A DNA stretch of 64,000 bases from Candidatus Laterigemmans baculatus (GCF_010367455.1 NZ_WRPR01000077.1:124001-188000); one strand, 5' to 3'. Shown: positions 53,701-62,203, numbered from the stretch's first letter. Numbers and translations are program-made. Notes: generated by a model from the sequence alone, not told the origin.

Positions 53701-56109
53701 CCCGACTCGACGCCCGGCAACGCTGACCCCGCCGAGGACGATCAGGCCAGCGTGGTCGTGGTTCCCTCGATTGCCGATCTGTCGCTGACCAAGACGATCA
53801 GCGACGCCAGTCCGAACGTGGGCGAGGAAGTCACCTTTACCGTCACGGTCCAAAACGCCGGCCCCGACGCGGCCAGCGGGATCACCGTTCGCGATACGTT
53901 CCCGGCCAACGTCGCGCTGCTCGAGAACACGCCGAGCCAAGGCACTTTCGATGCGGCCAGCGGCATTTGGACCGTCGGCTCCTTGGCCAATGGCGCACAA
54001 GCGACGCTGGTCCTGCGGGGCCGCGTGACCGCTTCGGGGACGGCGAGCAACACGGCGGAGATCACCGCGGCTCGCCCCGCCGATCCCGACTCGACTCCCG
54101 GCAACAACGACCCCGACGAGGACGACCAAGCCACGGTCGCTTTCACGCCGCAAGTGGCCGACCTGTCGCTGACCAAGACGGTCGACCAGGCCACGCCGAG
54201 CGTCGGCGAGACGGTCACGTTCACCGTCACGCTGAGCAACACCGGTCCCGATGCGGCCACGGGGATCGCTGTCGCCGACCGGCTGAGCGAAGGGCTGCGG
54301 CTGGTCTCGGCGACGCCCAGCAGCGGCAGCTACGACGCGGAGAGCGGCGTGTGGAGCGTGGAGAGTTTGGCCGCTGCGGGGACTGCGACGTTGACGGTTC
54401 TGGCGGTGGTCGAGGAGCTCAGCACCCAGAGCAACACGGCGGAAGTGACGGCGGTCGATCAGTTCGATCCCGATTCGACTCCGGGCAACAACGCGCCGGC
54501 CGAGGACGATCAGGCGACCGTGACGGTGACTCCGCCGAGTGCGGACCTGTCGCTGACGAAGACCGTTAGCGACGCGACTCCCAACGTGGGTGACCAGGTC
54601 ACATTCACGCTCCGCGTTGCCAACGCGGGACCGGACGCGGCCAGCGCGATCGTCGTTCGCGATCAGCTCCCCGCAGGGCTCACGCTGGTCGAAGTGGTCG
54701 AGGGCATGGGAACCTACGACGCCGCGACGGGCGAATGGACGATCCCCACGCTCGCCAGCGGTGCTTCGGCGGAACTCGTGCTGCGAGCCACGGCCGATGC
54801 ACCGGGGGAGATCACGAACGTTGCGGAAATTCAGTCCAGCAGCCTTCCCGACCCCGACAGCACTGCCGGGAACAACGATCCCGACGAAGACGATTACGCT
54901 GCGGTGACGCTTTCGCCCGAGCTGGTCGATTTGGCGTTGGCCAAGACGCTCGACAACCTGACGCCGAACGTGGGCGATACCGTCGCCTATACGCTGTCGC
55001 TCAGCAACGAAGGCCCCTCGACCGCGACCGGCGTGGCGGTCACCGACGATTTGCCCGAGGGTGTGACGTTCGTGAGTGCGACGCCCAGCCAAGGGACGTA
55101 TGATCCGCAGACGGGTATCTGGACGGTCGGCGAGGTCGCTCCGGGAGTGACCCCGACGCTGCGGATCGAAGTGACGGTCGGCCGCACGTTGGGAGCGACG
55201 AACACGGCGGAAGTGACCGCCAGCGACCAACCGGATGTCGACAGCACTCCGGGCAACGCCGAGCCGGGCGAGGACGACATCGCCACCGCCACGTTCACGA
55301 CCCAGGTCGCCGACCTGTCGCTGACGAAGACGACCGACGACACCGCACCGAATCGCAATGAAATGGTGCGGTTCACGCTCACCTTGAGCAATGCGGGACC
55401 CGACGCCGCTTCGGCCGTCTCGGTTCGCGATCTGTTGCCCGCAGGGTTGACGTTTGTCTCGGCCACACCGAGCAGCGGGACCTACGACCCGGTGACTGGG
55501 CTGTGGACGCTGGAGGATGTGGCTCCCGACAGCAGCGAGACGCTGCTGATCACGACGACCGCCACGGCGCCCGGCGTCGTGGTCAATCGCGCGGAAGTCG
55601 TCGCCTCGACCCAGTTCGATCCCGACAGCACGCCCGACAACGGTGACGTCGACGAGGACGATTTTGCTTCGGTGACCGTAACACCTCCGCTGGTCGATAT
55701 TTCGGTCGCCGCGGAAGTTGACAATGCGGCTCCGCTGGAAGGGGAAGTGGTGACGATCACCTTCACGACCAGCAACATGGGTCCGCAAACGGCGACCGAC
55801 TTGCTGCTGCAAACTCAGCTGCCCGAGGGGCTGACGCTCCTCTCCGCCGAGCCGACGCGGGGCACTTTTGATCCGGCGACCGAGCGGTGGCGGATCGAGT
55901 CGCTCGCAGCCGAGGAGCAGGCCCAACTCGTGCTGACGGTCCGCGTCGACACGGCCGGACCGCGGTCGATTCCGCTGGAGCTGATCGAGCTCGACCAGTT
56001 CGATATCGACAGCACGCCCGGCAACGGCGTCGAGAGCGAAGACGACCAAACAGCCGCCGTGCTGCAAGGACCGCGGCTACTCAGCAAGCGGTTGTTCCTG
56101 GCGCGGTAG
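50755..56109 (+). CDS. Large surface protein with LEPR motif, SdrD-like domain and 11 DUF11 repeats
   Basis: 1784 residues from the ATG at 50755 (MKRSPLRVRESLARWLW). The N-terminus has an Arg-rich leader and LESLEPRRLLA, the planctomycete LEPR-x-LL motif probably used for export or sorting. About residues 48-130 form an SdrD-B-like sandwich (SGRVFDDATGNGYTPGEEIA); about 140-340 a beta domain of unknown family. From about residue 362 come eleven DUF11 repeats of about 120-130 residues, each starting like ADLSLTKTVSD..P.VG..VTF and most ending DPDSTPGN..(D/E)EDD, an acidic, possibly calcium-binding linker. Repeats 2-3 and 6-7 are almost identical in DNA. There is no membrane anchor at the C-terminus (LLSKRLFLAR). 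Probably a cell-surface fibre. Confidence 0.87.
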   Translation: MKRSPLRVRESLARWLWQDQLSRSGARFRPRLESLEPRRLLAVATDLASISGRVFDDATGNGYTPGEEIAAAELRLYRDNGDGVFDPSAGDAQVDTAVTDAAGLYEFDRLEAGDYFVLQPAQTADGRSLQRSVSPLIQIDAEAVQGEVLISIDSFDTTTQQVRDETNDGVPVTSSVLAPDAIGGERDLFVNKTSANGAIQLSVNDPLLPDLLSFDSLQFGDGIRRVIWDGIDGDAATIDDTGLDGVDLTSDGVSTGLLLQIGADLAGGTAVVRLYSDDGTAGTATRFSEFEVPIPATGGLPETLEFLPFAEFVASGGGVDLTSVGAIELEITGRSNVNGTVELVGTAGPTVFTANFANFEAADLSLTKTADDERPSVGENVTFTVSVLNSGPDTARAVVVRDLLPAGLTLVTATPSQGDYDSTSGEWELGDLSNAATATLTLVATVVEGGPKTNTAEIIASDAFDPDSTPGNENAEEDDQASVVVVPSIADLSLTKTISDASPNVGEEVTFTVTVQNAGPDAASGVTVRDTFPANVALLENTPSQGTFDAASGIWTVGSLANGAQATLVLRGRVTASGTASNTAEITAARPADPDSTPGNNDPDEDDQATVAFTPQVADLSLTKTVDQATPSVGETVTFTVTLSNTGPDAATGIAVADRLSEGLRLVSATPSSGSYDAESGVWSVDNLAAAGTATLTVRAVVEELSTQSNTAEVTAVDQFDPDSTPGNNVPAEDDQASATLTPPSADLSLTKTVSDASPNVGDEVTFTVTVTNAGPNEATGVVVTDSLPANVTLVSAFPDPANPSQGDFDAATGVWTVGTLAPDGQATLVLRARVTASGTGTNTAEITAASPADPDSTPGNNDPDEDDQASASFTPQVADLALTKTVDEAAPSVGDTVTFEVTLTNEGPDAATGIVVTETLSEGLRFVSATTSSGSYNSETGLWSIASLADAATATLSIVAVVETAGDQSNSAEVTAVDQFDPDSTPGNADPAEDDQASVVVVPSIADLSLTKTISDASPNVGEEVTFTVTVQNAGPDAASGITVRDTFPANVALLENTPSQGTFDAASGIWTVGSLANGAQATLVLRGRVTASGTASNTAEITAARPADPDSTPGNNDPDEDDQATVAFTPQVADLSLTKTVDQATPSVGETVTFTVTLSNTGPDAATGIAVADRLSEGLRLVSATPSSGSYDAESGVWSVESLAAAGTATLTVLAVVEELSTQSNTAEVTAVDQFDPDSTPGNNAPAEDDQATVTVTPPSADLSLTKTVSDATPNVGDQVTFTLRVANAGPDAASAIVVRDQLPAGLTLVEVVEGMGTYDAATGEWTIPTLASGASAELVLRATADAPGEITNVAEIQSSSLPDPDSTAGNNDPDEDDYAAVTLSPELVDLALAKTLDNLTPNVGDTVAYTLSLSNEGPSTATGVAVTDDLPEGVTFVSATPSQGTYDPQTGIWTVGEVAPGVTPTLRIEVTVGRTLGATNTAEVTASDQPDVDSTPGNAEPGEDDIATATFTTQVADLSLTKTTDDTAPNRNEMVRFTLTLSNAGPDAASAVSVRDLLPAGLTFVSATPSSGTYDPVTGLWTLEDVAPDSSETLLITTTATAPGVVVNRAEVVASTQFDPDSTPDNGDVDEDDFASVTVTPPLVDISVAAEVDNAAPLEGEVVTITFTTSNMGPQTATDLLLQTQLPEGLTLLSAEPTRGTFDPATERWRIESLAAEEQAQLVLTVRVDTAGPRSIPLELIELDQFDIDSTPGNGVESEDDQTAAVLQGPRLLSKRLFLAR
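52196..53035 (+). repeat. Internal duplication in the DUF11 gene, first copy
   Basis: About 840 bp that recur at 53747-54586, exactly 1551 bp (517 codons) downstream, with only scattered mostly synonymous changes. It covers DUF11 repeats 2 and 3 and the start of 4. Confidence 0.85.
53747..54586 (+). repeat. Internal duplication in the DUF11 gene, second copy
   Basis: Second copy of the segment at 52196-53035, covering DUF11 repeats 6 and 7 and the start of 8. The similarity drops at both edges, which suggests a recent four-repeat duplication or gene conversion. Confidence 0.85.
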
Positions 56110-56129
56110 CTGAGGTGGGCTCGCGCAAC

Positions 56130-56217
56130 ATCAGCCGCCACGCGCTAGCGTCCGGTTCACACGCTCGCGCCGTTCGGCTGCGCGACGGAAACCGGGGGCT
56201 AGCGCCCGGCGGCTGAT
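56130..56217 (+). repeat. REP-like palindrome with longer centre (88 bp), copy 5, plus a degenerate arm
   Basis: It has the same arms as the 73-bp copies but a centre 15 bp longer, itself GC-rich (CTCGCGCCGTTCGGCTGCGCG). Immediately after it, 56218-56250 holds one more degenerate arm (CGGGCTAGCCCCCGGCGGTT, then GATGAAT). It fills the convergent junction between the DUF11 gene and the gene at 56230. Confidence 0.88.
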
Positions 56218-56229
56218 GAATCATCCGGG

Positions 56230-57177
56230 CTAGCCCCCGGCGGTTGATGAATCGGAATTCTCGGTCGCTCGGTGATAGATCCGATCGGCCATCGCCACGT
56301 CGGCCGAGGCGATCCCGACCGATTTGAAGATCCGCAGCCCTTCGGCCGCAGCGATTTGTTGAGGAGCGAAGTAATCGGCGAGCCGAACGGCTTGCTCGAA
56401 GCGAAAGATCCCCTCCCGCTCGGCGGCAATCAGTTCACCCGCTTCGATGCGGCACGAGGGGATGTCGTCGCACACGACCTGGCTGGCCCGAGCGACCAGC
56501 GATGGCGGAAACTCGATCCGGTTTTCGGCGTTCGAGCCAGCGGCGACCAGCAGCCGGCACTCCTCGAGCCACGCGTTCTCGACGACCGGCTCGGAGGAGG
56601 TGGTGATGCAGACGACCACGTCGGCGCCAGTGGCAGCCGAGCGAGCGTCGGGAGCGGCTTCGATCTTGCAGCCGATCCGCGGTTGCATGGCCGCCGCGAA
56701 TCGCTGCCGCCGTTCGGGGTTTCGGCAGTAGACCGACGCTTCCGCGACGCGGTTGGCGTGGCAGATCGCCTCGAGCTGACTTTCCGCCTGCCAGCCGCAG
56801 CCGAACAGCGCGAGCCGCGAGATCGGCTGGCCGTAGAGCTGTCGGACGGCCAGACCAGTGATCGCTCCGGTGCGGAGCTGACCCAGCCGGTCGGCTTCGA
56901 TGAGCGCCAGCAGCTGGGGATCCTCGGTGTCGTACAAGCCGACGAGAAACTGGGCTCCCTGCCGCGTGGTGAGATACTGCTTCCAGCCGACGCGATTCAA
57001 ATACGCGCAGCCCCCGATCAGCCCGTGCAGCATCGCTCCCGGCACGCGAACCCGCTGCCGCGGCCGACACTCGGCCAGCCCTTCGGCAGTGGCTCGCAAC
57101 AGCTCTTCCACCACGGCCACCGCGTCCGCAACGCCCACCAGCGAAGCGACCTCCGCCTCGGAAATCCAGCGCGTCAT
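56230..57177 (-). CDS. Ornithine cyclodeaminase / mu-crystallin family enzyme
   Basis: 315 residues from the ATG at 57177 (MTRWISEAEVASLVG); the frame stays open further upstream through a repeat but that part does not look coding. Family features: RPRQRVRVPGAMLHGLIGGC near residue 43, GWKQYLTTRQ with the substrate Lys region near 75, DRLGQLRTGAITGLAVR near 102, and the NAD(P)-binding loop LALFGCGWQAESQLEAI near 127. GADVVVCITTSSEPVVE follows the second nucleotide strand. The family includes ornithine cyclodeaminases, alanine dehydrogenases and ketimine reductases; which one applies here cannot be told. The last residues are encoded within a degenerate palindrome arm. Confidence 0.85.
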   Translation of the reverse strand: MTRWISEAEVASLVGVADAVAVVEELLRATAEGLAECRPRQRVRVPGAMLHGLIGGCAYLNRVGWKQYLTTRQGAQFLVGLYDTEDPQLLALIEADRLGQLRTGAITGLAVRQLYGQPISRLALFGCGWQAESQLEAICHANRVAEASVYCRNPERRQRFAAAMQPRIGCKIEAAPDARSAATGADVVVCITTSSEPVVENAWLEECRLLVAAGSNAENRIEFPPSLVARASQVVCDDIPSCRIEAGELIAAEREGIFRFEQAVRLADYFAPQQIAAAEGLRIFKSVGIASADVAMADRIYHRATENSDSSTAGG

Positions 57178-57238
57178 TGAGAATACCTTTTGGTGTGGAA
57201 AAAGGACGCGAAGAGCACGAAGGAAAGATGGGGAGTTG

Positions 57239-57367
57239 AACCACGGATAACACGAATAGCACGAATTTTTAACTTTCGGCTTCGCCTTTTCATCCGCGTG
57301 CTCCGTGTGATCTGCGGTCCTTCCCCCCTCCACGCATCGATTCGTTTGATTCGTGTCATTCGTGGTT
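57239..57367. repeat. Short element with 28-bp imperfect inverted ends (CACGAAT type)
   Basis: The left end 57239-57266 (AACCACGGATAACACGAATA...) and right end 57340-57367 match in 23 of 28 positions as reverse complements. The interior has no gene. Sequences of the type 'ACCACGAATAACACGAAT' are common dispersed repeats in some bacteria; only one copy is in this window. Confidence 0.6.
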
Positions 57368-57446
57368 GTCGTCCCGGCCAAATCCGGACATCGAAAACAC
57401 AGTCGCCTGCGGCTTGCCGTTAAACGATTGTTCTACAATGTCCAGT

Positions 57447-59141
57447 TCAGCTCGCCCGCTCGCTTTTGAGGCAGGCCAGGAACTGGGTGTAGTTTTCCGA
57501 CTCGACCGCTTTCTCGACCGTCCGTGGATCGCTGAACAGGTCGGCCATGTCGGAGAGCAATTGGAAGTGGATCTGGCGATCGTCATCGGGTGTCAGGAGG
57601 AGCAAGATGATGTGGGCGGGCAGCCCGTCGGGCGAGTCGAAGTCGATCCCGCGTTTAGAGATCCCGACGGCCACGATCGCTTGCGTGAGCCCTTCGATGC
57701 GTCCCTGAGGGATGGCGATTCCATTGCGAAAGCCAGTCGCTCCAAAACGCTCGCGAACCCAGACGGTTTGTTCCAGCTCGACCGGATCGAGCGGCTGCCC
57801 CTCGCAGACGCTCACCACCAGTTCGTGAATCACTTCCCGCCGCGTCTTGCCGGTGAGCTTGCTGATGAAGTTCCGTGCTTGCAGGAACTGGCTGAAGCGT
57901 TTCGCTTTCTTGTGCCCCAGCAACGTCTGGATGGCGATCCCGCTGGTCATCGAAGTCACCAGTGCCATGACCACCAGAGCCACGAACATCCGCTCGCGGA
58001 TCACTCCGGCTTGCAGGGCGAGCAAGCCGAGGATGATCTCCATCGCTCCGCGAGAATTCATGGCAAACCCGACGGCGAGCCCTTCGCGGCGGGGGAAGCC
58101 GACAAGCCAAGCTCCGGCGGTGCAGCCGACGACTTTGCCGAAGGTCGCGATCAGCAGCACGCTGAGGACCATCATCAGATCGAACGCGGCCAGGAAGTTG
58201 ACGTGCAGCCCGATGCTGGCGAAGAACAGCGGCGCGAAAATGAACGACACGAACTGGTCGATCACGGTTCGAGTCCGTTCCCGCAAATGCCGCGAGTCGC
58301 CGAGCGCCACGCCGAAAATGAAAGCCCCAAAAATCGCGTGGATTCCGATCCACTCGGCGAGCGCCGCGCTCAACAGGGCCAAGGTCAGCGCAAAGCCGAG
58401 GATTCCCCCGGGCCAACTCGTATGGGCCTGGATCCACGGCAGCACGCGATCGATCAGATAGCGGCCGGCGGTCAGCATCAGCAGCACGAACAGCACGGTC
58501 ATCCCGACCATGGAGCCGATCGGCAGCGGGGATGCCTCGTGACCGATCATGCTGAGGATCATTGCGAAGATGATCCAGCCGACCAGGTCGTTGAAGATCG
58601 CCGCCGCCATCACGACCATCCCAAAGTCGGTGCGGTACAGATTCAGATCCATCAGCGTCTTGGCGATCACCGGGAGCGCGGAGATCGACAGCGCGGTGGC
58701 AAAGAAGAGGGCGAAGATCAGCGGGCTCGCCCCGCGATCCGCGCCGAGCACCCCCGGAGCGAAGTAGGCTGGAAAAAAGCCGGCGGCAAAGGGCAACGCC
58801 ATCCCGGCGACCCCGATCCAGAGGGCCGAGCGTCCCTGTCGCCAGACGGTCGACAGATCGACCTCCATCCCGGCGACCAATAAGAACAGCGTGATCGCGA
58901 GCGTCGTCAGCGCGCTCAAGGAAGAGGCGACCGGGCCTTCGGGAGGGAACAGCGCGGCGGTCCACTCCGGAGCGACGGCGCCGAGCAGGGTTGGCCCGAG
59001 CAGGATCCCGGCTAGCAGCTCGCCCAACACGGCAGGCTGGTGCAGCCGCAGGGCGAGCTCGCCGAGCAAGCGGGCGATCCCCAGCAAGACGCCCACACCG
59101 AGTAGGAACGTCGCAATGTCGTGGTGGGAGAGGCCGTTCAT
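57447..59141 (-). CDS. Kef-type (CPA2) cation:proton antiporter with C-terminal EIIA-like domain
   Basis: 564 residues. Residues 1-390 form about twelve membrane segments of the Na+/H+ exchanger fold (LHQPAVLGELLAGILLGPTL near 32; FFATALSISALPVIAKTLMD near 165; NSRGAMEIILGLLALQAGVI near 355). Residues about 415-560 are a PTS EIIA type-2 (PtsN/fructose) domain: VRERFGATGFRNGIAIPQGR and GIDFDSPDGLPAHIILLLLT. In active EIIA domains the phosphorylated residue is the His of AIPHGR; here it is Gln479, so the domain cannot be phosphorylated at that site. Such domains fused to antiporters probably regulate transport. The K+/Na+ specificity is unknown. It lies 60 bp after the leftward sialidase-like gene. 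Confidence 0.85.
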   Translation of the reverse strand: MNGLSHHDIATFLLGVGVLLGIARLLGELALRLHQPAVLGELLAGILLGPTLLGAVAPEWTAALFPPEGPVASSLSALTTLAITLFLLVAGMEVDLSTVWRQGRSALWIGVAGMALPFAAGFFPAYFAPGVLGADRGASPLIFALFFATALSISALPVIAKTLMDLNLYRTDFGMVVMAAAIFNDLVGWIIFAMILSMIGHEASPLPIGSMVGMTVLFVLLMLTAGRYLIDRVLPWIQAHTSWPGGILGFALTLALLSAALAEWIGIHAIFGAFIFGVALGDSRHLRERTRTVIDQFVSFIFAPLFFASIGLHVNFLAAFDLMMVLSVLLIATFGKVVGCTAGAWLVGFPRREGLAVGFAMNSRGAMEIILGLLALQAGVIRERMFVALVVMALVTSMTSGIAIQTLLGHKKAKRFSQFLQARNFISKLTGKTRREVIHELVVSVCEGQPLDPVELEQTVWVRERFGATGFRNGIAIPQGRIEGLTQAIVAVGISKRGIDFDSPDGLPAHIILLLLTPDDDRQIHFQLLSDMADLFSDPRTVEKAVESENYTQFLACLKSERAS

Positions 59142-59201
59142 CGCACCGCCCGTTCGCCATCCTCTCCCCGGTGGAGCCGCTCTCGCCAGTGGAGTCGCCG
59201 C

Positions 59202-60461
59202 TCAGTCCTGTTTGGGCAGTGCCAGGGCATTGGGGCGAGTCCAGCGGATGCGGGCCATCAACATGTCTCCACGCGCGTCGCGGCGGGGCATCCATTCGCC
59301 GACGGTGACCCACGATTCCTCAGGAGTCACGGGGTTCACGTGAAAGTTCCCCATCAGGGCCACGTCGTCCGGTGCGTTGATCCCGTCGCCGACCAGCGGC
59401 AGGACGACTTGCTCGCTGCTGCGAATCAGGCACAGCCGCTGGGGGTCGACTTGGGCCACCCACAGCGGGCTTCGCCACCGCATCACGTTCGTATTCGTGC
59501 TGTCTTTGCGGGTGTAGACCAAGAACAGGCCATCGGAGTGAGTCAGCCAGTGCTGCTGAGTCGTCGACATCTCTATCGGCTCGCCATCGTCCCAGGTCCA
59601 GGCCGTTTTCCGCTGATAGTCGAGTCCATCGTCGCTGACCGCCACGTAGCCCCGGTCGTCTTCGGCGCGGATCGTCAGATAGAAGCGGTCCTGGAACCGG
59701 GTTACCGAAGGCTCCAGCAGACCCCGCCCCGCCGGGTTCTCCAGCGGCGGCCCCACCTCCTCGACCTTCAGCGTCTCGCCGTCAAACGAGCAGCGGACGC
59801 CGGCGACCATCCGCGGCTCGGCCCCCGATCCGAAAGTGAAGGACATCAGGATGTCCCCGTCCGGCATCACGACCCGCTGGCCGCAACCGTTCGAGTAGAT
59901 CGCCGAGCCGCGGGGGTCGTCCCACTCGAGAATCTTTCGCGGCGACCACGAGCCATCCTTGCGGCGGACCGAGTAGACAGGATAGCGGGCGAGCTGATCT
60001 CCCCTGGCGAAACGCGGGCCGCGATAGAAGACCACATGCCCCATCGCCAGCACCGTGCCGGTCTGCGGATGGTACTCGGGGACCACGTCGCAGACCCCTG
60101 CCTGCAGGCCCGGATGCCCTTCAACCGGCACTCGACCGAGAGCGGGAATCGCCTCGGGCGAGCTCCACGTTTTGCCCAGGTCGCGCGACTCGCGCCAGTG
60201 GACCGGCCCAAAGTAGTCCGAGCCGCCGATGTCTTGCAGCGTCATCAGGACCAGCGGATTTTCACCCTCGCTCGGAATCAGACAGGCTCGCGGATGGAAC
60301 CACGTCGTGCCCTGGCCATCGCGGTTCCGCTCCAGCGTCACTTTAGTGATCGAATCGATCAGCGGAGCAGGGGACTCGGCGGCTGCGCGGCTGCTCAGTG
60401 GCACTGCGATGGCCAGCAGAGTGCTGGCGAGCCAGAAAGGAATGGATTGCCGCGCTGTCAT
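59202..60461 (-). CDS. Exported sialidase-fold (BNR-type) protein
   Basis: 419 residues from the ATG at 60461, with GGAG 9 bp upstream; a frame extending to 60629 runs through a 73-bp palindrome and is rejected. The signal peptide is TARQSIPFWLASTLLAIAV with cleavage near AAA. The body has the six-blade propeller pattern: FHPRACLIPSEGENPLVLMT, SRDLGKTWSSPEAIPA (an Asp-box-like S.D.G.TW), PVYSVRRKDGSWSPRKILEW, and YVAVSDDGLDYQ. Exo-alpha-sialidase-like proteins of this type are frequent in planctomycetes and many lack proven activity. An Arg triad cannot be assigned by eye. Probably acts on glycans in the periplasm or outside. Confidence 0.75.
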   Translation of the reverse strand: MTARQSIPFWLASTLLAIAVPLSSRAAAESPAPLIDSITKVTLERNRDGQGTTWFHPRACLIPSEGENPLVLMTLQDIGGSDYFGPVHWRESRDLGKTWSSPEAIPALGRVPVEGHPGLQAGVCDVVPEYHPQTGTVLAMGHVVFYRGPRFARGDQLARYPVYSVRRKDGSWSPRKILEWDDPRGSAIYSNGCGQRVVMPDGDILMSFTFGSGAEPRMVAGVRCSFDGETLKVEEVGPPLENPAGRGLLEPSVTRFQDRFYLTIRAEDDRGYVAVSDDGLDYQRKTAWTWDDGEPIEMSTTQQHWLTHSDGLFLVYTRKDSTNTNVMRWRSPLWVAQVDPQRLCLIRSSEQVVLPLVGDGINAPDDVALMGNFHVNPVTPEESWVTVGEWMPRRDARGDMLMARIRWTRPNALALPKQD

Positions 60462-60543
60462 CACTAGATCTCCAGAAGTCGAATTGAGTTGGCCCCCCAG
60501 TGTAGCCCGACGCGGCGGAACCCGCGGCGTGCCTGGATCGTTC

Positions 60544-60616
60544 ATCAGCCGCCACGCGCTAGCGTCCGGTTCTTGCGGTGTATTCGAGAACCGGGGGCTA
60601 GCGCCCGGCGGCTGAT
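60544..60616 (+). repeat. 73-bp REP-like palindrome, copy 6
   Basis: Same ends and length as at 6912; the centre reads CTTGCGGTGTATTCGAG. It lies between two leftward genes, upstream of the sialidase-like gene and just after the DUF1501 stop. Confidence 0.92.
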
Positions 60617-60653
60617 GCAGTTTCCGCACTAGTCCTGCGGCTCAAGACCGAGC

Positions 60654-62192
60654 TCAACCGATCAACTCGCTGAGAACGTGGCCGTGGACGTCGGTCAGCC
60701 GGCGGTCGATCCCGCCGCGGCGGACGGTCAGCCGCTCGTGATCGATCCCGAGCAGATGCAGCACCGTGGCGTGGATGTCGTACACGCGAGTCGGCCGGTT
60801 GCGGTCGAGCGGCTTGTAGCCCCACGCGTCCGACGGCCCATAGGTCGTGCCACCGCGGATCCCGCCGCCGGCCAGCCAGTTGGTAAAGGCGTAGGGGTTA
60901 TGGTCTCGCCCGCGGCCCCCTTGGGACGACGGCATGCGGCCAAACTCGGTCGTCCACAGAATCAACGTGTCGTCGAGCATCCCCCGCTGCCGCAGGTCCT
61001 GGATCAGCGCCGCTGCTCCGCGAGCCATTCCGATCGCCAGCGGACCGTGATCACGCTCGACGTCTTCGTGCGAATCCCAGTTGCGCCGGGGAAAGCCGTT
61101 GTCGTTGCCCGACCAGATCTGCACGAAGCGAACGCCTCGCTCGAGCAGCCGGCGAGCGACCAAACACTTTTGCGAAAACGCGACCGTCTCTTCGAGCGGA
61201 TTGATTTGGTCGGGATACTGCGAGGGAACCGCGTCGAGCCCGTAGAGCTTGAGGATGTGCTGCGGCTCGCCGCTCAGATCGAGTGCGTCGGGAGCGGCCA
61301 GCTGCATTCGGGCGGCCAACTCGTAGCTGCGGATCCTCGCTTCCAAGCGGCCATCGTCGGCTCGCGCCGCCGCGTGCCGGCCATTCAATTGGGCGAGCAG
61401 CGATTGGGCGTCGGCGTCGCTCGCGGCAGTCACAAAATCGCCTTCCGCGGCAGGAAACAGATCGGCGATCGGGGCTTCGCGATCGGGATAAACCGTCACC
61501 CCTTGATGCTGCGAGGGAAGGAAAGCAGCATCCCAATTCTTAGTCCCGTTGCTGGCCAAGCCGCGGTGGTCGGGGAGGACGACGAAGGCGGGCAGGTTCT
61601 CGTTGAGGCTGCCGAGCCCGTAGCTGGTCCAAGCCCCGGCTGAGGGAAAGCCCGGCCGATCGAAGCCCGTGGTCTGCAGCAGCGTCGCTTGGCTGTGGAC
61701 GCCCGTCTTGCCCGTCATGTTGTGGACGAAAGCGATCTCGTCGACCACTTCGCCGAGCGGAGCGACGACTTCGCTGAGCGGCTTGCCGCACTCGCCATAC
61801 GGCTTGAATTTCCAGATCGGACGCAGCCAGGGTCCGAGCCCGTTCTGAAACGCCTCGACCGGTTCGCCGAAGTCCGACTCCTGGCCGTGCAGCCGAATCA
61901 ACTCGGGCTTGTAATCGAACAGATCGAGATGGCTGGCCGCTCCCGCCATGAACAGCTGGATGACCCGTTTGGCTCGCGGCGGGTGATGGAGGCGAGCCAC
62001 CGCTGCACCTGCTCCGGGCGATGGCTCCGCAGCCGCTTGGCCACCCCGGGCCTGCTCTTCGGCCAACAGGCTGGCCAGCGCGATCCCGCCGAGCCCACCC
62101 CCGGATTGCCAGAGCAGTTCGCGGCGCGAGAGCGTCGGCCGCGAGGCAGGCTGCCCGGGCAAGCGCTGGTGGGAGAAAGGTGCAGGGGACAT
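60654..62192 (-). CDS. DUF1501 protein (second copy in window), Tat-type signal
   Basis: 512 residues. A twin-arginine-like signal is present (SRRELLWQSGGGLGGIALAS). DUF1501 landmarks: RVIQLFMAGAASHLDLFDYK, FVHNMTGKTGVHSQATLLQT, FVQIWSGNDNGFPRRNWDSH, ILWTTEFGRMPSSQGGRGRD and HNP, and WGYKPLDRNRPTRVYDIHAT. The Asp/His pattern resembles that of the sulfatase/alkaline-phosphatase superfamily, but the expected nucleophile cannot be named. It belongs to the longer DUF1501 subtype that pairs with PSCyt-type DUF1549/DUF1553 proteins; the partner gene lies 11 bp upstream in the same leftward operon. Confidence 0.88.
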   Translation of the reverse strand: MSPAPFSHQRLPGQPASRPTLSRRELLWQSGGGLGGIALASLLAEEQARGGQAAAEPSPGAGAAVARLHHPPRAKRVIQLFMAGAASHLDLFDYKPELIRLHGQESDFGEPVEAFQNGLGPWLRPIWKFKPYGECGKPLSEVVAPLGEVVDEIAFVHNMTGKTGVHSQATLLQTTGFDRPGFPSAGAWTSYGLGSLNENLPAFVVLPDHRGLASNGTKNWDAAFLPSQHQGVTVYPDREAPIADLFPAAEGDFVTAASDADAQSLLAQLNGRHAAARADDGRLEARIRSYELAARMQLAAPDALDLSGEPQHILKLYGLDAVPSQYPDQINPLEETVAFSQKCLVARRLLERGVRFVQIWSGNDNGFPRRNWDSHEDVERDHGPLAIGMARGAAALIQDLRQRGMLDDTLILWTTEFGRMPSSQGGRGRDHNPYAFTNWLAGGGIRGGTTYGPSDAWGYKPLDRNRPTRVYDIHATVLHLLGIDHERLTVRRGGIDRRLTDVHGHVLSELIG

Positions 62193-62203
62193 GGCGGAAC
62201 TGC

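Noticed and set aside
50728-56067. A very long open frame of about 1780 codons on the minus strand opposite the DUF11 gene
   Set aside because: It mirrors the DUF11 repeats, is rich in Arg/Asp/Gly as expected for an antisense frame in GC-rich DNA, and has no domain, signal or ribosome site.
57178-57381. N-terminal extension of the cyclodeaminase-family protein
   Set aside because: It is encoded by the CACGAAT-type repeat and does not resemble the family; the ATG at 57177 gives the normal start.
60462-60629. N-terminal extension of the sialidase-like protein
   Set aside because: The frame runs through a 73-bp palindrome; the ATG at 60461 has a ribosome site and starts a signal peptide.
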